Source: Allorhizobium ampelinum S4
GTDB taxonomy: Bacteria; Pseudomonadota; Alphaproteobacteria; Rhizobiales; Rhizobiaceae
Reading direction: 5' to 3'
Length of the DNA: 64,000 nt
Assembly: GCF_000016285.1 (NCBI RefSeq)
Contig: NC_011989.1
Span: 1,553,001-1,617,000, forward strand
This document shows, piece after piece, positions 1 through 9,061 of this stretch. Within the stretch, counting starts at the first letter, position 1. Each line of letters opens with the position of its first letter. Position numbers and translations under genes: made by a program. The notes below the pieces were generated by a model. That model saw nothing but the letters and a program-made list of their open reading frames with translations. It made no database searches and was not told the origin of the DNA.

Positions 1-458
1 TCAAACTGATTGGCCCAGATCGCGCCGTTCGGTTCGGTTTTGGCCAGCTGGGCCGCAAGGCGTCCGGAAAGCTTCACGTAATTATTCGGGTTCTTGTAGG
101 GAACAGCGGGAACCTCGACCAGTTCCGCACCAAGCAGCCGCAGCGCGTCCTTCTTTTCCTGGCTCTGGGTTTCAGGAATGACAATCACGGTGCGGTAGCC
201 AAGCGCCTTGGCGACCAGCGTCAGGCCGATACCGGTATTACCGGCCGTGCCCTCGACGATCACCCCGCCGGGTCGCAGCAATCCGCGCCGTTCGGCATCG
301 CGGATGATGTAGAGCGCGGCACGGTCCTTGACGGACTGGCCGGGATTGAGAAACTCGGCCTTGCCCAAAATCGTGCAGCCGGTTGCCTGCGAAGCGGCTT
401 TCAGCCGGATCAGCGGCGTGTTGCCGATGGCGTCTAGAACGGAGGGGTGGAATGCCAT
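1..458 (-). CDS. cysK: Cysteine synthase A, truncated by window edge
   Basis: O-acetylserine sulfhydrylase, the PLP enzyme that makes cysteine from O-acetylserine and sulfide in the cytoplasm. The ATG is at 456-458. About 152 N-terminal residues are visible and the C-terminus lies outside the window. The fold type II signature is clear: IGNTPLIRL near residues 11-19, the PLP-lysine motif [10 protein letters not shown] with Lys about 44, and the glycine-rich phosphate loop [19 protein letters not shown] near residues 75-95. These are family-defining for CysK/CysM; the overall length cannot be checked. It lies in the same orientation as the photolyase gene, 144 bases away, and is read away from it. 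Confidence 0.9.
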   Translation of the reverse strand, partial: MAFHPSVLDAIGNTPLIRLKAASQATGCTILGKAEFLNPGQSVKDRAALYIIRDAERRGLLRPGGVIVEGTAGNTGIGLTLVAKALGYRTVIVIPETQSQEKKDALRLLGAELVEVPAVPYKNPNNYVKLSGRLAAQLAKTEPNGAIWANQF

Positions 459-602
459 GAGCGCACTTTCTGTTTCCCGAACAATAGAAAGTGTGTTTTC
501 GGTCTACAAGCCCTGCATGACAAGAAATGCAATTTCTTGCTGTGGCATCAACCCGGAAAACCTTGCCTCAGTATGTGGGTAAAGCGTCCGTGCACCTGTT
601 AT

Positions 603-2054
603 TCAGTCCGGCGAGCCGGTTGATTTATAAGCCTCAAGGGCCACGGCTCTGGCTCTTTTGTGATCTACCAGTGGCGCTGGATAGGTTTTGCCAAGCGTAA
701 TCCCCGCCTTTTCCAACAGGGGGGCGGGGGCTTCGAATGGGCGATGGATCAGGTTGTTTGGCAGTTTTGCCAGCTCTGGCACGAATTGGCGGATATAGTC
801 GCCGTCCGGATCGAATTTCTCGCTCTGGGTAATCGGGTTGAAAATCCGGAAAAACGGTGAGGCATCGGCGCCGGAGCCAGCCACCCATTGCCAGCTGGCG
901 GCATTGGACGCTGGATCGGCATCGACCAATGTGTAACGAAACCAGGCTTCGCCTTCGCGCCAGTCGATCATCAGGTCCTTGATCAGAAAGGAAGCGACAA
1001 TCATGCGCACACGATTGTGCATGACACCATGTCGCCAAAGCTGGCGCATGCCTGCGTCGACAATCGGATAGCCAGTCTGGCCCCGCTGCCAGGCGGATAG
1101 AAATTCCGCGTTCTTCTTCCAGGGAAAGTCATTGAAGCGGTCGTTCCAGTTTTGGCTGGCCAGATCGGCAAAGTGAAACAGCAGATGGTAGGAAAATTCG
1201 CGCCAGACCAGCTCTTTTCGAAAATGCACATAGTCGTCGGTGGACACATCATCGCCAAGGCCGATGGTTGCATGCCAGATACGCGCCGGAGAAATCTCCC
1301 CGAGCGCCAGATGCGGCGACAGGCCGGATGTATGGGGCAGGGCGGGGAAATCCCGCTGCGTGCGGTAACCCTTGAGGCCATGATCGATAAACTGGCTCAG
1401 TTTGTCCTGAGCGCCGGGCTCTCCCGGAGTCCAGATTTCCGAAAACTCCTTTGCCCAATCTGGCTTGGTCGGCAGCAGTTGCCAGTCTTCCAACCGGTCG
1501 CTATCCGGCCAATGGGCAGGGTTGTGCAAGGTCTTGGGTCTCTCGACGGGCGGCGGTGGATCGCCTTGCTTTTCAAGAGCTCGCCAGAAGGGTGTGTAGA
1601 CACGGAAAGGCCCGCCGCTCCCGGTTTTCACCTTCGACGGTTCATGCAGCAGGAAGCCGGCATGGCTAGTGGCTTCAAGCCCGTCGCTGCGCAGAGCGGC
1701 TTTCAGCTCCGCATCGATGGCCATGCCGGACGGATCGTAACGGCGATTCCAGTGGACGGCTTTGGAGCCGGTTTCCTCAATCAGATGGCGCAGGACCTGG
1801 CCCGGTGGGCCGCGGCGAAGAACCAATCGGCTGCCGTAGGATTGAAGTGACTGGTCGAGGCTGACGAGTGAGTGATGCAGCCACCATGCCTGTGCCGGAC
1901 CGAGCGGGCCGGTACCCATTTCCTCAGGCTCGCGAATGTAGAGAGGGATGACCGGGCCTGCGGCCTGCAATGCCGCCAGAAGCGCCCTGTTGTCATCGAG
2001 ACGCAGGTCCTTGCGGAACCACAGGATGGTTGGACTAGGGTGGGCATTTGGCAT
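603..2054 (-). CDS. phrB: Deoxyribodipyrimidine photolyase (class I CPD type)
   Basis: Blue-light-dependent repair of pyrimidine dimers. The 483-residue length is normal for the family. The N-terminal antenna-binding Rossmann domain begins TILWFRKDLRLDDNRAL. The C-terminal FAD domain carries the diagnostic stretches ELVWREFSYHLLFH, GQTGYPIVDAGMRQLW, HNRVRMIVASFLIKDL and DADPASNAASWQWVAGSG. The Trp-rich electron-transfer and dimer-pocket segment is present (ASWQWVAG). The start was taken at the first ATG, directly before the conserved N-terminus. A cryptochrome-like function cannot be excluded by eye, but the WREF and ASNAASWQW motifs favour a DNA photolyase. Confidence 0.93.
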   Translation of the reverse strand: MPNAHPSPTILWFRKDLRLDDNRALLAALQAAGPVIPLYIREPEEMGTGPLGPAQAWWLHHSLVSLDQSLQSYGSRLVLRRGPPGQVLRHLIEETGSKAVHWNRRYDPSGMAIDAELKAALRSDGLEATSHAGFLLHEPSKVKTGSGGPFRVYTPFWRALEKQGDPPPPVERPKTLHNPAHWPDSDRLEDWQLLPTKPDWAKEFSEIWTPGEPGAQDKLSQFIDHGLKGYRTQRDFPALPHTSGLSPHLALGEISPARIWHATIGLGDDVSTDDYVHFRKELVWREFSYHLLFHFADLASQNWNDRFNDFPWKKNAEFLSAWQRGQTGYPIVDAGMRQLWRHGVMHNRVRMIVASFLIKDLMIDWREGEAWFRYTLVDADPASNAASWQWVAGSGADASPFFRIFNPITQSEKFDPDGDYIRQFVPELAKLPNNLIHRPFEAPAPLLEKAGITLGKTYPAPLVDHKRARAVALEAYKSTGSPD

Positions 2055-2130
2055 GGCAGCTCGCTAAGGCAGGAGTAACCTATACCATTACGCTGGGCGA
2101 AAGGTGTTGGATCAATCTTTGCTGTGTTTA

Positions 2131-2174
2131 GAGCATCGTTCAGAAAACCGGTTCGCCTTTCGCCGCCGATGCTT
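2131..2174. repeat. Rhizobiaceae-type palindromic repeat, copy 1
   Basis: GAGCATCG at the left and CGATGCT at the right enclose an interior with AAAACCGGTT. The same architecture (GCATCG ... CGGTT ... CGATGC) recurs near 9034-9053, 38687-38721 and 55411-55547. It abuts the stop codon of the small gene at 2174. Confidence 0.55.
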
Positions 2175-2398
2175 TAGGCGCCACCCGCTCTGCCGGCCTG
2201 CCGGTTTTGCTCCTGGCGGATCATCTGCATGATCTGGGTCGCGCTTTCGCGCACGTAAAGCATATGGAGTTTTTCCGCCACAGGCGCCGTGGTCAGCAAG
2301 CTGGTATATTTTTCTCGTTCATACCAGCGAAAATCAACGACATTGTCCATATTGACGAAGAAGGGAAACCCGTCGCCGTCATGCAGTTCAAGCCACAT
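2174..2398 (-). CDS. Small conserved-type protein, function unknown
   Basis: A 74-residue acidic-to-neutral soluble protein with no membrane segment and no signal peptide. It begins MWLELHDGDGFPFFVNMDNV, which resembles a short beta-strand domain binding a small ligand or a protein partner (superficially like FlbD-type folds). The C-terminus is helical and Gln/Arg rich. It stands alone between the photolyase and the M23 peptidase. I do not recognise a named family, and no function is proposed. Coding reality rests on good GC-rich codon use and isolation from other frames. Confidence 0.6.
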   Translation of the reverse strand: MWLELHDGDGFPFFVNMDNVVDFRWYEREKYTSLLTTAPVAEKLHMLYVRESATQIMQMIRQEQNRQAGRAGGA

Positions 2399-2564
2399 AG
2401 TACCGTTCCGCTTTGTCTATTGAGCTGCTTTGTTTGCAACTCGGTCCCCTGACTAATCCTTGTATCTGCAGATATGCAGTAACAGACATTTATGAATAAC
2501 GGGTTGCCTTGGTAAGTCCTGCCAATCTCATAGCCCGTTACGAGAGTCCTCCTGATGTGAGGGC

Positions 2565-3857
2565 TTACTCAATAAATGGCTTCAGTGTCATTCCGGAAGC
2601 CAGAAAGCTCATCGGATTGATCGGGTTGCCGTTCTTGCGAATTTCATAATGCAGGTGTGGCCCGGTGGAGCGCCCGGTCGATCCGGAAAGGCCAATCAAC
2701 TGGCCAACCTCGATTTTTTCGCCCGGACGAACGAGGATTTTCGACATATGGCCGTAACGGGTGGACAGTCCCTGACCATGATCGATTTCCACCATATTCC
2801 CATAGCCGCCCGTCGGTCCGGCCGTAATGACGGTTCCAGCACCGGCACTTTTGACGGGAGAACCATTTGTTGCGCGGAAATCTATGCCGGTATGCATGGC
2901 CAGCCGTCCAAGCAGCGGGTCAGGGCGGTTGCCGAACGGGCTGGTGATTTCACGTGTGGCGGCAGGGTTTGAAAAAGGCATGTCCTTTGCCGTTTCGCGG
3001 GCGGCATCCAGGCGATTGAGGGCGCTATCCAATCCGTCGAGACTGGTATCGATTCCGAGTTTCGGGTCGGCATCGACCAGGGGGCCACCCATTCCGTCCT
3101 TGCCAGCATCAGGCGTGTCGATCCGGATGCCATTGTCGGTCAAGACCTGCTCGATGGTGTTGGCCTTGTCGCTCGCCTCGGCGGTCAGTGCATGGATGCT
3201 TGATTTCTGTTGTTGTTCGATGGATTTCAGCGACAGGGTCACGTTGCGGAAAACCCGGTCGGCCCGGTCGGCGCCGCTTTCATGGGCAGGCATAAAGCCC
3301 AATGCCGGGCCATCGCTTTCCTGTGTGTCTGCGGGGCCGGTATGGAGCATCCGATTCAGGGCGGCCAGTGCATTGCCCTTACCCACAGGTGCGACGGACG
3401 CGGATTTATCCGGCATCACAGGCGCTGAAGGCTCATTCGGCGTCAGGCCGGATTCCTCTGCACGGTCCAGAAGCGATCCAAGCTTGCCGGAACGGGCAGA
3501 AAGCGCCATCTGCTTTTCGAGCAGGGTTTGAAGCTTTTCCTCCACCACCTGCTGGTCCAGCAATTGCCGGGACGTGACCCGGTCGACCTGGGCGCGCAAG
3601 GCGGAAATCCGGTCTTCGTAATCGTGCTGCAAATGCGCCTGGCGGGCCATGGAGGCACCGATCAGATTATCGCGCATGATGAGATAGGAGGTCGCGCCGA
3701 GATAGCCGACCACGCCGGCAACCGCCAGGCAAAGACCTGCACCTGCCATCCACGGACGCAGGGTCATATGGCGAATGGTTTCCCCGGATGCGAGGATAAG
3801 GACATGCTGTTGGCGCTGACGCTTGCTGAAGCCCTTGCGGCTGCGTGTCTTCATCAT
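2565..3857 (-). CDS. M23 family (LytM-type) metallopeptidase, membrane-anchored
   Basis: Peptidoglycan-directed endopeptidase or amidase-activating factor of the periplasm. A single transmembrane helix lies near residues 38-60 after a very basic cytoplasmic tail. A long coiled-coil follows (about residues 65-280, with repeated Gln/Glu/Arg heptads), then a C-terminal LytM domain. Zinc and catalytic motifs are visible: HTGIDFRA, GYGNMVEIDHG, YGHMS and HLHYEIRKNG. All of the His/Asp ligands expected for an active M23 enzyme appear present, so this is probably not a degenerate EnvC/NlpD-like activator. The start is placed at the Met-Met pair 5 codons inside the longest frame, because GAGG lies just upstream. 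Convergent or divergent partners give no further clue. Confidence 0.88.
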   Translation of the reverse strand: MMKTRSRKGFSKRQRQQHVLILASGETIRHMTLRPWMAGAGLCLAVAGVVGYLGATSYLIMRDNLIGASMARQAHLQHDYEDRISALRAQVDRVTSRQLLDQQVVEEKLQTLLEKQMALSARSGKLGSLLDRAEESGLTPNEPSAPVMPDKSASVAPVGKGNALAALNRMLHTGPADTQESDGPALGFMPAHESGADRADRVFRNVTLSLKSIEQQQKSSIHALTAEASDKANTIEQVLTDNGIRIDTPDAGKDGMGGPLVDADPKLGIDTSLDGLDSALNRLDAARETAKDMPFSNPAATREITSPFGNRPDPLLGRLAMHTGIDFRATNGSPVKSAGAGTVITAGPTGGYGNMVEIDHGQGLSTRYGHMSKILVRPGEKIEVGQLIGLSGSTGRSTGPHLHYEIRKNGNPINPMSFLASGMTLKPFIE

Positions 3858-3997
3858 GCCGACCTCGTGCATCGTTACAGCCGCTGCGCGTGGCGCATGG
3901 CCAGACTGTAACTTCTGATCCAGATTGCAGACCCGATTCTGTCGAGGTGATTACATCCTGTTAAGGTTAACAAAATGTTGCTTATGGCCGAGATGTT

Positions 3998-4810
3998 TCA
4001 AGCGTGGCTGATGGAGGAAAGCACCCGATAAAAGGAGGGTGTCAGCCCGGCTTCAGCCCGGGCAATGTCGTTGAACGGTGCTTTCAGCGCCCCCCGGAAA
4101 TTGGTGCGCACCAATTGCTGGAAGGTTTTGGCAGGATCGCGTTTTTCGCGGGCGCAGAGAAAGCGAAACCATTTGGCGCCGACGGCGACATGGCCTTTCT
4201 CATCGTCATAAATCACCTTCAAGACGTCCGCGCTCTCGATATCGCCGGTCTCGCGCATTTTTTCCTGAAGGGAAGGTGTCACATCCAGTCCGCGCGCCTC
4301 AAGAATCAGCGGCACCACGGCTAGCCGGGCTGTCAGGTCGGTGCGGGTGCTATGGGCGGCCTGCCAAAGTCCATCATGGGCTGGCATATCGCCATAATCG
4401 GCCCCGAGCGCCCGGAGCCGGTCGCGCACCAGACCGAAATGCTTGGCTTCTTCAAAGGCCACCTGCATCCAGCCGTCGAAAAACGAATGTGGCACCGGTT
4501 CGCTGGCAAAGCGGGCAACGATATCGAGCGCGAGATCAACGGCATTCAATTCGATATGGGCCAGTGAATGCAGCATAGCGATCCGGCCCTTCAGCGTGTG
4601 CAGCGACCGTTTTTCCGTGGCTTTCGGCGGCACCAGAACTGGATTGGCGGGACGCCCCGGACGATCCGGCAGCGGCGGATCGAGCGGCGAGCGCAGCGAT
4701 AGAGTCCGGCCATGCCAGCGGCGGGCGGTTTCCTGCGCAAGACCAGTTTTTTCATCAAGGTCGGTTGCGGCGATTGCCATCGTCGCACCCGCTCTCAGGG
4801 ATTTTATCAT
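3998..4810 (-). CDS. DUF455 family ferritin-like protein
   Basis: About 270 residues. The DUF455 pattern is clear: an N-terminal extension LRSPLDPPLPDRPGRP, then a four-helix ferritin-like core with metal-ligand-like residues in HSLAHIELNAVDLALD, FEEAKHFGLVRDRL and YDDEKGHVAVGAKWF. The E..H spacing in those helices suggests a di-metal centre, which is an inference from the family. The physiological role is not established. Several in-frame starts exist within 50 codons; the Met at 4810 is chosen because related proteins have a Leu-Arg-Ala-type N-terminal helix beginning there. Shorter starts are possible. Confidence 0.8.
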   Translation of the reverse strand: MIKSLRAGATMAIAATDLDEKTGLAQETARRWHGRTLSLRSPLDPPLPDRPGRPANPVLVPPKATEKRSLHTLKGRIAMLHSLAHIELNAVDLALDIVARFASEPVPHSFFDGWMQVAFEEAKHFGLVRDRLRALGADYGDMPAHDGLWQAAHSTRTDLTARLAVVPLILEARGLDVTPSLQEKMRETGDIESADVLKVIYDDEKGHVAVGAKWFRFLCAREKRDPAKTFQQLVRTNFRGALKAPFNDIARAEAGLTPSFYRVLSSISHA

Positions 4811-4881
4811 GCTATGAGACATGCTTGGCATTTATTGCATAATTTCTGAAATCTCTATCGATTTCGGGCGAAATATTCCAG

Positions 4882-5355
4882 CTATGCTGCTTTGTCTTTT
4901 ACGGCTTGCAGCACCGCCTCAGCATGACCAGGGACTTTCACCTTGCGCCAGACGCCTGCGATCCGGCCATCGGCATCGATCAGGAAGGTGCTGCGCTCGA
5001 CCCCCATATAGGTCTTGCCATACATGCTTTTTTCCTTCCACACGCCGTAGGCTTCCAGCGTGGTCTTCTCCTCGTCCGAGCCGAGCATGACGGCAAGTCC
5101 GTGTTTGGCGACGAATTTATCGTGGCTTTTCACCGTATCAGGGGAAATGCCGATGATAACAGCACCGGAACTCTCGAATTCCGGTGTCAGGGATGTGAAG
5201 GACGTGGCTTCTACGGTGCAGCCGCTGGTATCGTCCTTGGGATAAAAATAGACAACCACCTGCTTGCCCTTGAAGGAAGAGAGGCTCACCGTGCCGCCGC
5301 CATCGCGCGGTAGCGTGAAATCCGGAGCCATGTCCCCAATCGACAATTCCGCCAT
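4882..5355 (-). CDS. bcp: Peroxiredoxin of the Bcp/PrxQ family
   Basis: Thiol peroxidase reducing hydrogen and organic peroxides in the cytoplasm; 157 residues is typical. The motif FYPKDDTSGCTVEATSF carries the peroxidatic Cys. The classical second Cys five residues later (CxxxxC of E. coli Bcp) is replaced by Ser or Thr, so an atypical 2-Cys cycle within that helix is not possible. I see no other cysteine in the protein, so a 1-Cys mechanism with an external thiol reductant is inferred. The Arg in VERSTFLIDADG is the conserved active-site arginine. The start has AAAGG about 8 bases upstream. Confidence 0.92.
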   Translation of the reverse strand: MAELSIGDMAPDFTLPRDGGGTVSLSSFKGKQVVVYFYPKDDTSGCTVEATSFTSLTPEFESSGAVIIGISPDTVKSHDKFVAKHGLAVMLGSDEEKTTLEAYGVWKEKSMYGKTYMGVERSTFLIDADGRIAGVWRKVKVPGHAEAVLQAVKDKAA

Positions 5356-5575
5356 GCTGATACCTTTCTTTTGCCCGGTTTGTGGAAATATAAGGCCGGG
5401 ACGGATATATAGCGCAGATGACGCGCGTCCAGTGTAATGAATTTGCCATCAGAATTCTGTTTGCTGCGTGCAGTCAAGACAGATGTCGAATTCGGTCATT
5501 CATTGGAATCATAAGGTTGCCGGTGCGCTAACAGCCCGTCGAACTTCAGGAAATATCGGAGATACAGGCCAAGGC

Positions 5576-8500
5576 ATGGGAGAAATCCGGGGCGAGAAAA
5601 TCCGTTTTCGCAAAGGCGACATTGTTGCCCTCGAGACCTTGCCGTCCTCGCAGGTCGATGATCCCTTGATTGTGCACTGCCCGCGCCGACGTGGCCCTCT
5701 GACCAGATTGATGCGGTTTGGGGCCTATATCGTGCTGTCGCTGATGGCCATGCTGGGGGCGGCGGCCATTGCGATTGAAACCGGTACGCTGGACCAGGCC
5801 CTGTCGACCGGTGCGCGCGCTGCTTTTCAATCTGCGATTGGCGACGACCTGAAAGCCGATATCGACCAGACCTCCATCCGTCTTTCCAAGAATTTGCATC
5901 TGGCGGTCGCCGCGCAGAATGTCACCCTGACCGATCCGAAGACCCAGCAGGTGGTCTCCAAAGCCGGCGACGTCAAACTGGTCATCGATCCGATCTCGCT
6001 GCTGATGGGGCGGGTTTCCGTGACCGAAATCGACGTGACTGGCATCGATTTCGATAGTTCACGGCTGTTGCAGGGCGGCGATCTGGATCTTGCCACGCTG
6101 CGGATCGACAAGTTTCCGGCGTTCATGGAGACGATGTTCGGCAATCTCGACGATGTACATGGCTTCATTGTCCGGGGAGGTCTGGATCGGCTGCGCCTTG
6201 GGGGTATTACCTTGCCTGCCAAAAATGGAATTGGTCAGCCGGTTGATGTGCAGGTCAACGATCTGACATTGACACGCAGGAAGGACGATTCGCTTGCCAT
6301 CCAGGGTGAGACGTCTATCAACGGCAAGGTCAGCATGATCTCCGCCGAGGCGATGACTGACGGAGCCCGCACCACGTCGTTGACTGCAACGGTGACGGAT
6401 CTGATCGCCACGCCCTTCCTGATCAAGCGCACGCCCACAGGGGTCTGGCGGGACGGGGCCGATACCAGCATCAATATCGATTTCTATGCCTTGCGGCAAT
6501 CACAAAGCCAGAAACCGGCTCTCTCGGCGCGATTGCGGACGGAAAACGGCATCCTCTACGTTGATGGCGACAAGCAGGACCTGACGCGGGCCGACATCAA
6601 TCTCGCCTATGATTTTGACAAGCTGACGGCGGAAATCCGGCCCTCTGAGGTGGATTTCGGCCCGACCCATGTCCCGTTCTCCGGCGGGTTCATCGATCTT
6701 GATCGGTTGCAGTCAGTGCCGGGCGATGCCCGGGGTATCGGCATCGACCTGCTGGTCGATCAGGGCACGGCTTCGGTGGAATCGTCGGGAGAGCAGCCGT
6801 TTCCGTTTTCTCTCAAGGCCTTTGGACAATTCATTCCCAGCCAGCGTCATTTGACATTCAGCGAGTTGGCGGTGTCGACGCCACATGGCAGCATGCAAGC
6901 CACGCTCAATGTTCAGTTTGGCAACGCCTCGCCGGAAATCCGTTTCAACGGCAAACTGTTCGAGATGCGCACCGCCATGGTCAAGCAGCTCTGGCCCTAT
7001 TGGATGGCCATGAAGCCACGCACCTGGGTCCAGGCCAATCTGTTCGGCGGCACGATCAGCAATGCCTCGATTGATGTGCTCATTCCTGCCGGGCGGATGA
7101 AACCTATACCCCAACCTCTGGATCTGGGGCCTGACGAGCTGAAAATCGCTTTCGATATCAGCGGTGCGCGAATGAACGTCACTGGCGATCTGCCGCCGAT
7201 TCGTGATCTTGCCGGACATTTTGACCTCACAGGGCCGGATCTGGAAGTGCGCATCGATGGCGGCACGTCCTATTTCCCTTCGGGACGCAAGGTCAAGTTG
7301 GACAAAGGCACATTTGCGATCGCCAATACCTACAAGAAGCCGTTGATGGCCAATATCGCCGTTTCCGTCAGCGGCCCGGCTGACGCCATGGCGGAACTTG
7401 CAACCTTCAAGCCCATGCAAGCCTTGCAACGCACGGAATTCGTGCCGGAGGATTTTGCAGGCGAGATCAAGGCCGATGTTCAGCTCTATGGCGGCATCAT
7501 CGCCGATCAGAAACCTCCACCGGAAGTGTGGAAGGCCTCTCTGGATATGAAGGGGGTCGATCTCAAGCGGCCCTATATGGACAAGAAGATCACCGGCTTC
7601 GATGGCACGCTGGTCGTGGATCCGCAAAATGCTGTACTGCAAGGGGACGCCCAGATCGATGGCGTGCCGGTGGAGATCGACTTCTCCCAGCCGGTCGACC
7701 GCGGTTCCAATAGAGCGCCTAGCTGGACGGTGAAAGGACAGCTGAACGACAGCCAGCGCGCCAAGCTCGTGCCGGGCCTTGGCGACATTGTTGGTGGCAC
7801 CATCGATCTGGAAGTGTCGCGCCTCGATGACAATCGCCAACTGGTGAAAAGCGACCTGTCGCGCGCGACTTTGAACGTCCCGGTTATTGGCTGGACCAAG
7901 GGTTCCGGCATTCCCGCCAAGGTGTCGATGGAATTGCAGGACAAGTCCGGCCTGTTCATGCTCGACAAGTTCAATCTCGACGGCGACGGGTTCGGGGCGA
8001 CTGGCAAGCTTGTGGTATCCAAAACCAATGGGCTGGTTGGGGCGGATCTCGACCATGTCAAACTGGCCTCCGCCGATGATTTCGGCCTTTCGGTTCAGGT
8101 CAACAAGGGTGTCATCAACGCAAAGGTCAGTGGTAGCAGTGTTGATGGCCGTGTTTTGCTGAAGAAGCTGAAATCCGGCAGCTCTTCCAATGGTGCGACT
8201 GGCGACGGTCGATCGTCAAGCAATTCGACCGATGTCGATATAAGTGTCGATGTCGATAAGCTGATTGGCTTCAATGACGAAGCCCTTTCCGGCGTCAGGC
8301 TGGTCTATGGTTCCCGATCGGGGGCAGTAACGGCGCTGAAAATGAGTGCCGTGACCGACACCGGCCAAGCGGTCGTTGTCCAGTCGGCCAAGGCTGGAAA
8401 TGGCAATGAGATATCGCTGATTTCCAGCGATGCAGGCACGTTGGTGCGGTTCGTCGATCTCTATAGCCATATGCGCGGCGGCATGCTGGATGTGAAAATC

Positions 8501-9001
8501 CGTGGCGATCTGAACAAGAACTGGATGGGCAATGTTGATCTGCGCAATTTCCGGGTCGAGAATGAGGATCGGTTACAGAAAATCGTCACGACCCCGGCAA
8601 CCGATGATGGGCGTAGCCTGAATACGGCGGTCAAACGTGACCTGGATGTCAGCTCGGAAAAATTCCAGCGGGCCTTCGCCCGGCTGATCTATCAGGACGG
8701 CGTGCTCAGGACCGATAACGGCATTGTCCGGGGCGAACAGGTCGGCGCATCGTTCCAGGGCACCATCAAGGATACCAGGGGCCAGATGGAAATGACCGGG
8801 ACATTCATGCCCGCCTATGGTCTCAATCGGCTGTTTGCGGAAGTGCCGATTATCGGTGCCATCCTTGGCAATGGCCGGGACCGTGGCCTTTTGGGCATTA
8901 CCTTCAAGCTAAAAGGCCCGGTCGATGCCCCGCATCTGGTGGTGAACCCGCTATCGATTATCGCCCCCGGCATGTTCCGCCAGATCTTCGAATTCCAATA
9001 G
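5576..9001 (+). CDS. AsmA/YhdP-like envelope protein (DUF3971 type)
   Basis: A very large protein (about 1141 residues from the preferred ATG; an earlier ATG at 5468 adds 36 unremarkable residues). It has a short cytoplasmic segment, one transmembrane helix near residues 45-67, and a long periplasmic beta-rich body. The end of the body is AsmA-like, with IVRGEQVGASFQG, GQMEMTGTFMPAYGLN, PIIGAILG and LLGITFKLKGPVDAPHLVVNPLS. This C-terminal signature is characteristic of the YhdP/TamB/AsmA superfamily. Those proteins are now regarded as bridge-like carriers of phospholipid between inner and outer membrane. That role is taken from the family, not shown here. It is a single transcription unit, convergent with the DUF2865 gene. 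Confidence 0.85.
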   Translation: MGEIRGEKIRFRKGDIVALETLPSSQVDDPLIVHCPRRRGPLTRLMRFGAYIVLSLMAMLGAAAIAIETGTLDQALSTGARAAFQSAIGDDLKADIDQTSIRLSKNLHLAVAAQNVTLTDPKTQQVVSKAGDVKLVIDPISLLMGRVSVTEIDVTGIDFDSSRLLQGGDLDLATLRIDKFPAFMETMFGNLDDVHGFIVRGGLDRLRLGGITLPAKNGIGQPVDVQVNDLTLTRRKDDSLAIQGETSINGKVSMISAEAMTDGARTTSLTATVTDLIATPFLIKRTPTGVWRDGADTSINIDFYALRQSQSQKPALSARLRTENGILYVDGDKQDLTRADINLAYDFDKLTAEIRPSEVDFGPTHVPFSGGFIDLDRLQSVPGDARGIGIDLLVDQGTASVESSGEQPFPFSLKAFGQFIPSQRHLTFSELAVSTPHGSMQATLNVQFGNASPEIRFNGKLFEMRTAMVKQLWPYWMAMKPRTWVQANLFGGTISNASIDVLIPAGRMKPIPQPLDLGPDELKIAFDISGARMNVTGDLPPIRDLAGHFDLTGPDLEVRIDGGTSYFPSGRKVKLDKGTFAIANTYKKPLMANIAVSVSGPADAMAELATFKPMQALQRTEFVPEDFAGEIKADVQLYGGIIADQKPPPEVWKASLDMKGVDLKRPYMDKKITGFDGTLVVDPQNAVLQGDAQIDGVPVEIDFSQPVDRGSNRAPSWTVKGQLNDSQRAKLVPGLGDIVGGTIDLEVSRLDDNRQLVKSDLSRATLNVPVIGWTKGSGIPAKVSMELQDKSGLFMLDKFNLDGDGFGATGKLVVSKTNGLVGADLDHVKLASADDFGLSVQVNKGVINAKVSGSSVDGRVLLKKLKSGSSSNGATGDGRSSSNSTDVDISVDVDKLIGFNDEALSGVRLVYGSRSGAVTALKMSAVTDTGQAVVVQSAKAGNGNEISLISSDAGTLVRFVDLYSHMRGGMLDVKIRGDLNKNWMGNVDLRNFRVENEDRLQKIVTTPATDDGRSLNTAVKRDLDVSSEKFQRAFARLIYQDGVLRTDNGIVRGEQVGASFQGTIKDTRGQMEMTGTFMPAYGLNRLFAEVPIIGAILGNGRDRGLLGITFKLKGPVDAPHLVVNPLSIIAPGMFRQIFEFQ

Positions 9002-9002
9002 C

Positions 9003-9038
9003 CCGGTTTATCCGCCCCATAGATCGGATAAAAACCGG
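9003..9038. terminator. Inverted repeat between convergent genes
   Basis: CCGGTTTATCCG at 9003-9014 pairs with CGGATAAAAACCGG at 9025-9038 (two extra A bases), with a 10-base loop. It lies between the stops of two convergent genes, which suggests termination, but there is no long T-tract. Confidence 0.4.
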
Positions 9039-9053
9039 AATCGGTACGATGCT
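9034..9053. repeat. Half copy of the dispersed palindromic repeat
   Basis: ACCGGAATCGGTACGATGCT is nearly identical to the right half of the palindrome at 38702-38721 (ACCGGTTTTCGGTACGATGCT). Confidence 0.5.
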
Positions 9054-9061
9054 GAAGAAGC

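Noticed and set aside
6713..8056. 447-codon open frame opposite the AsmA-like gene
   Set aside because: Codon-bias shadow; no family-like sequence and no ribosome site.
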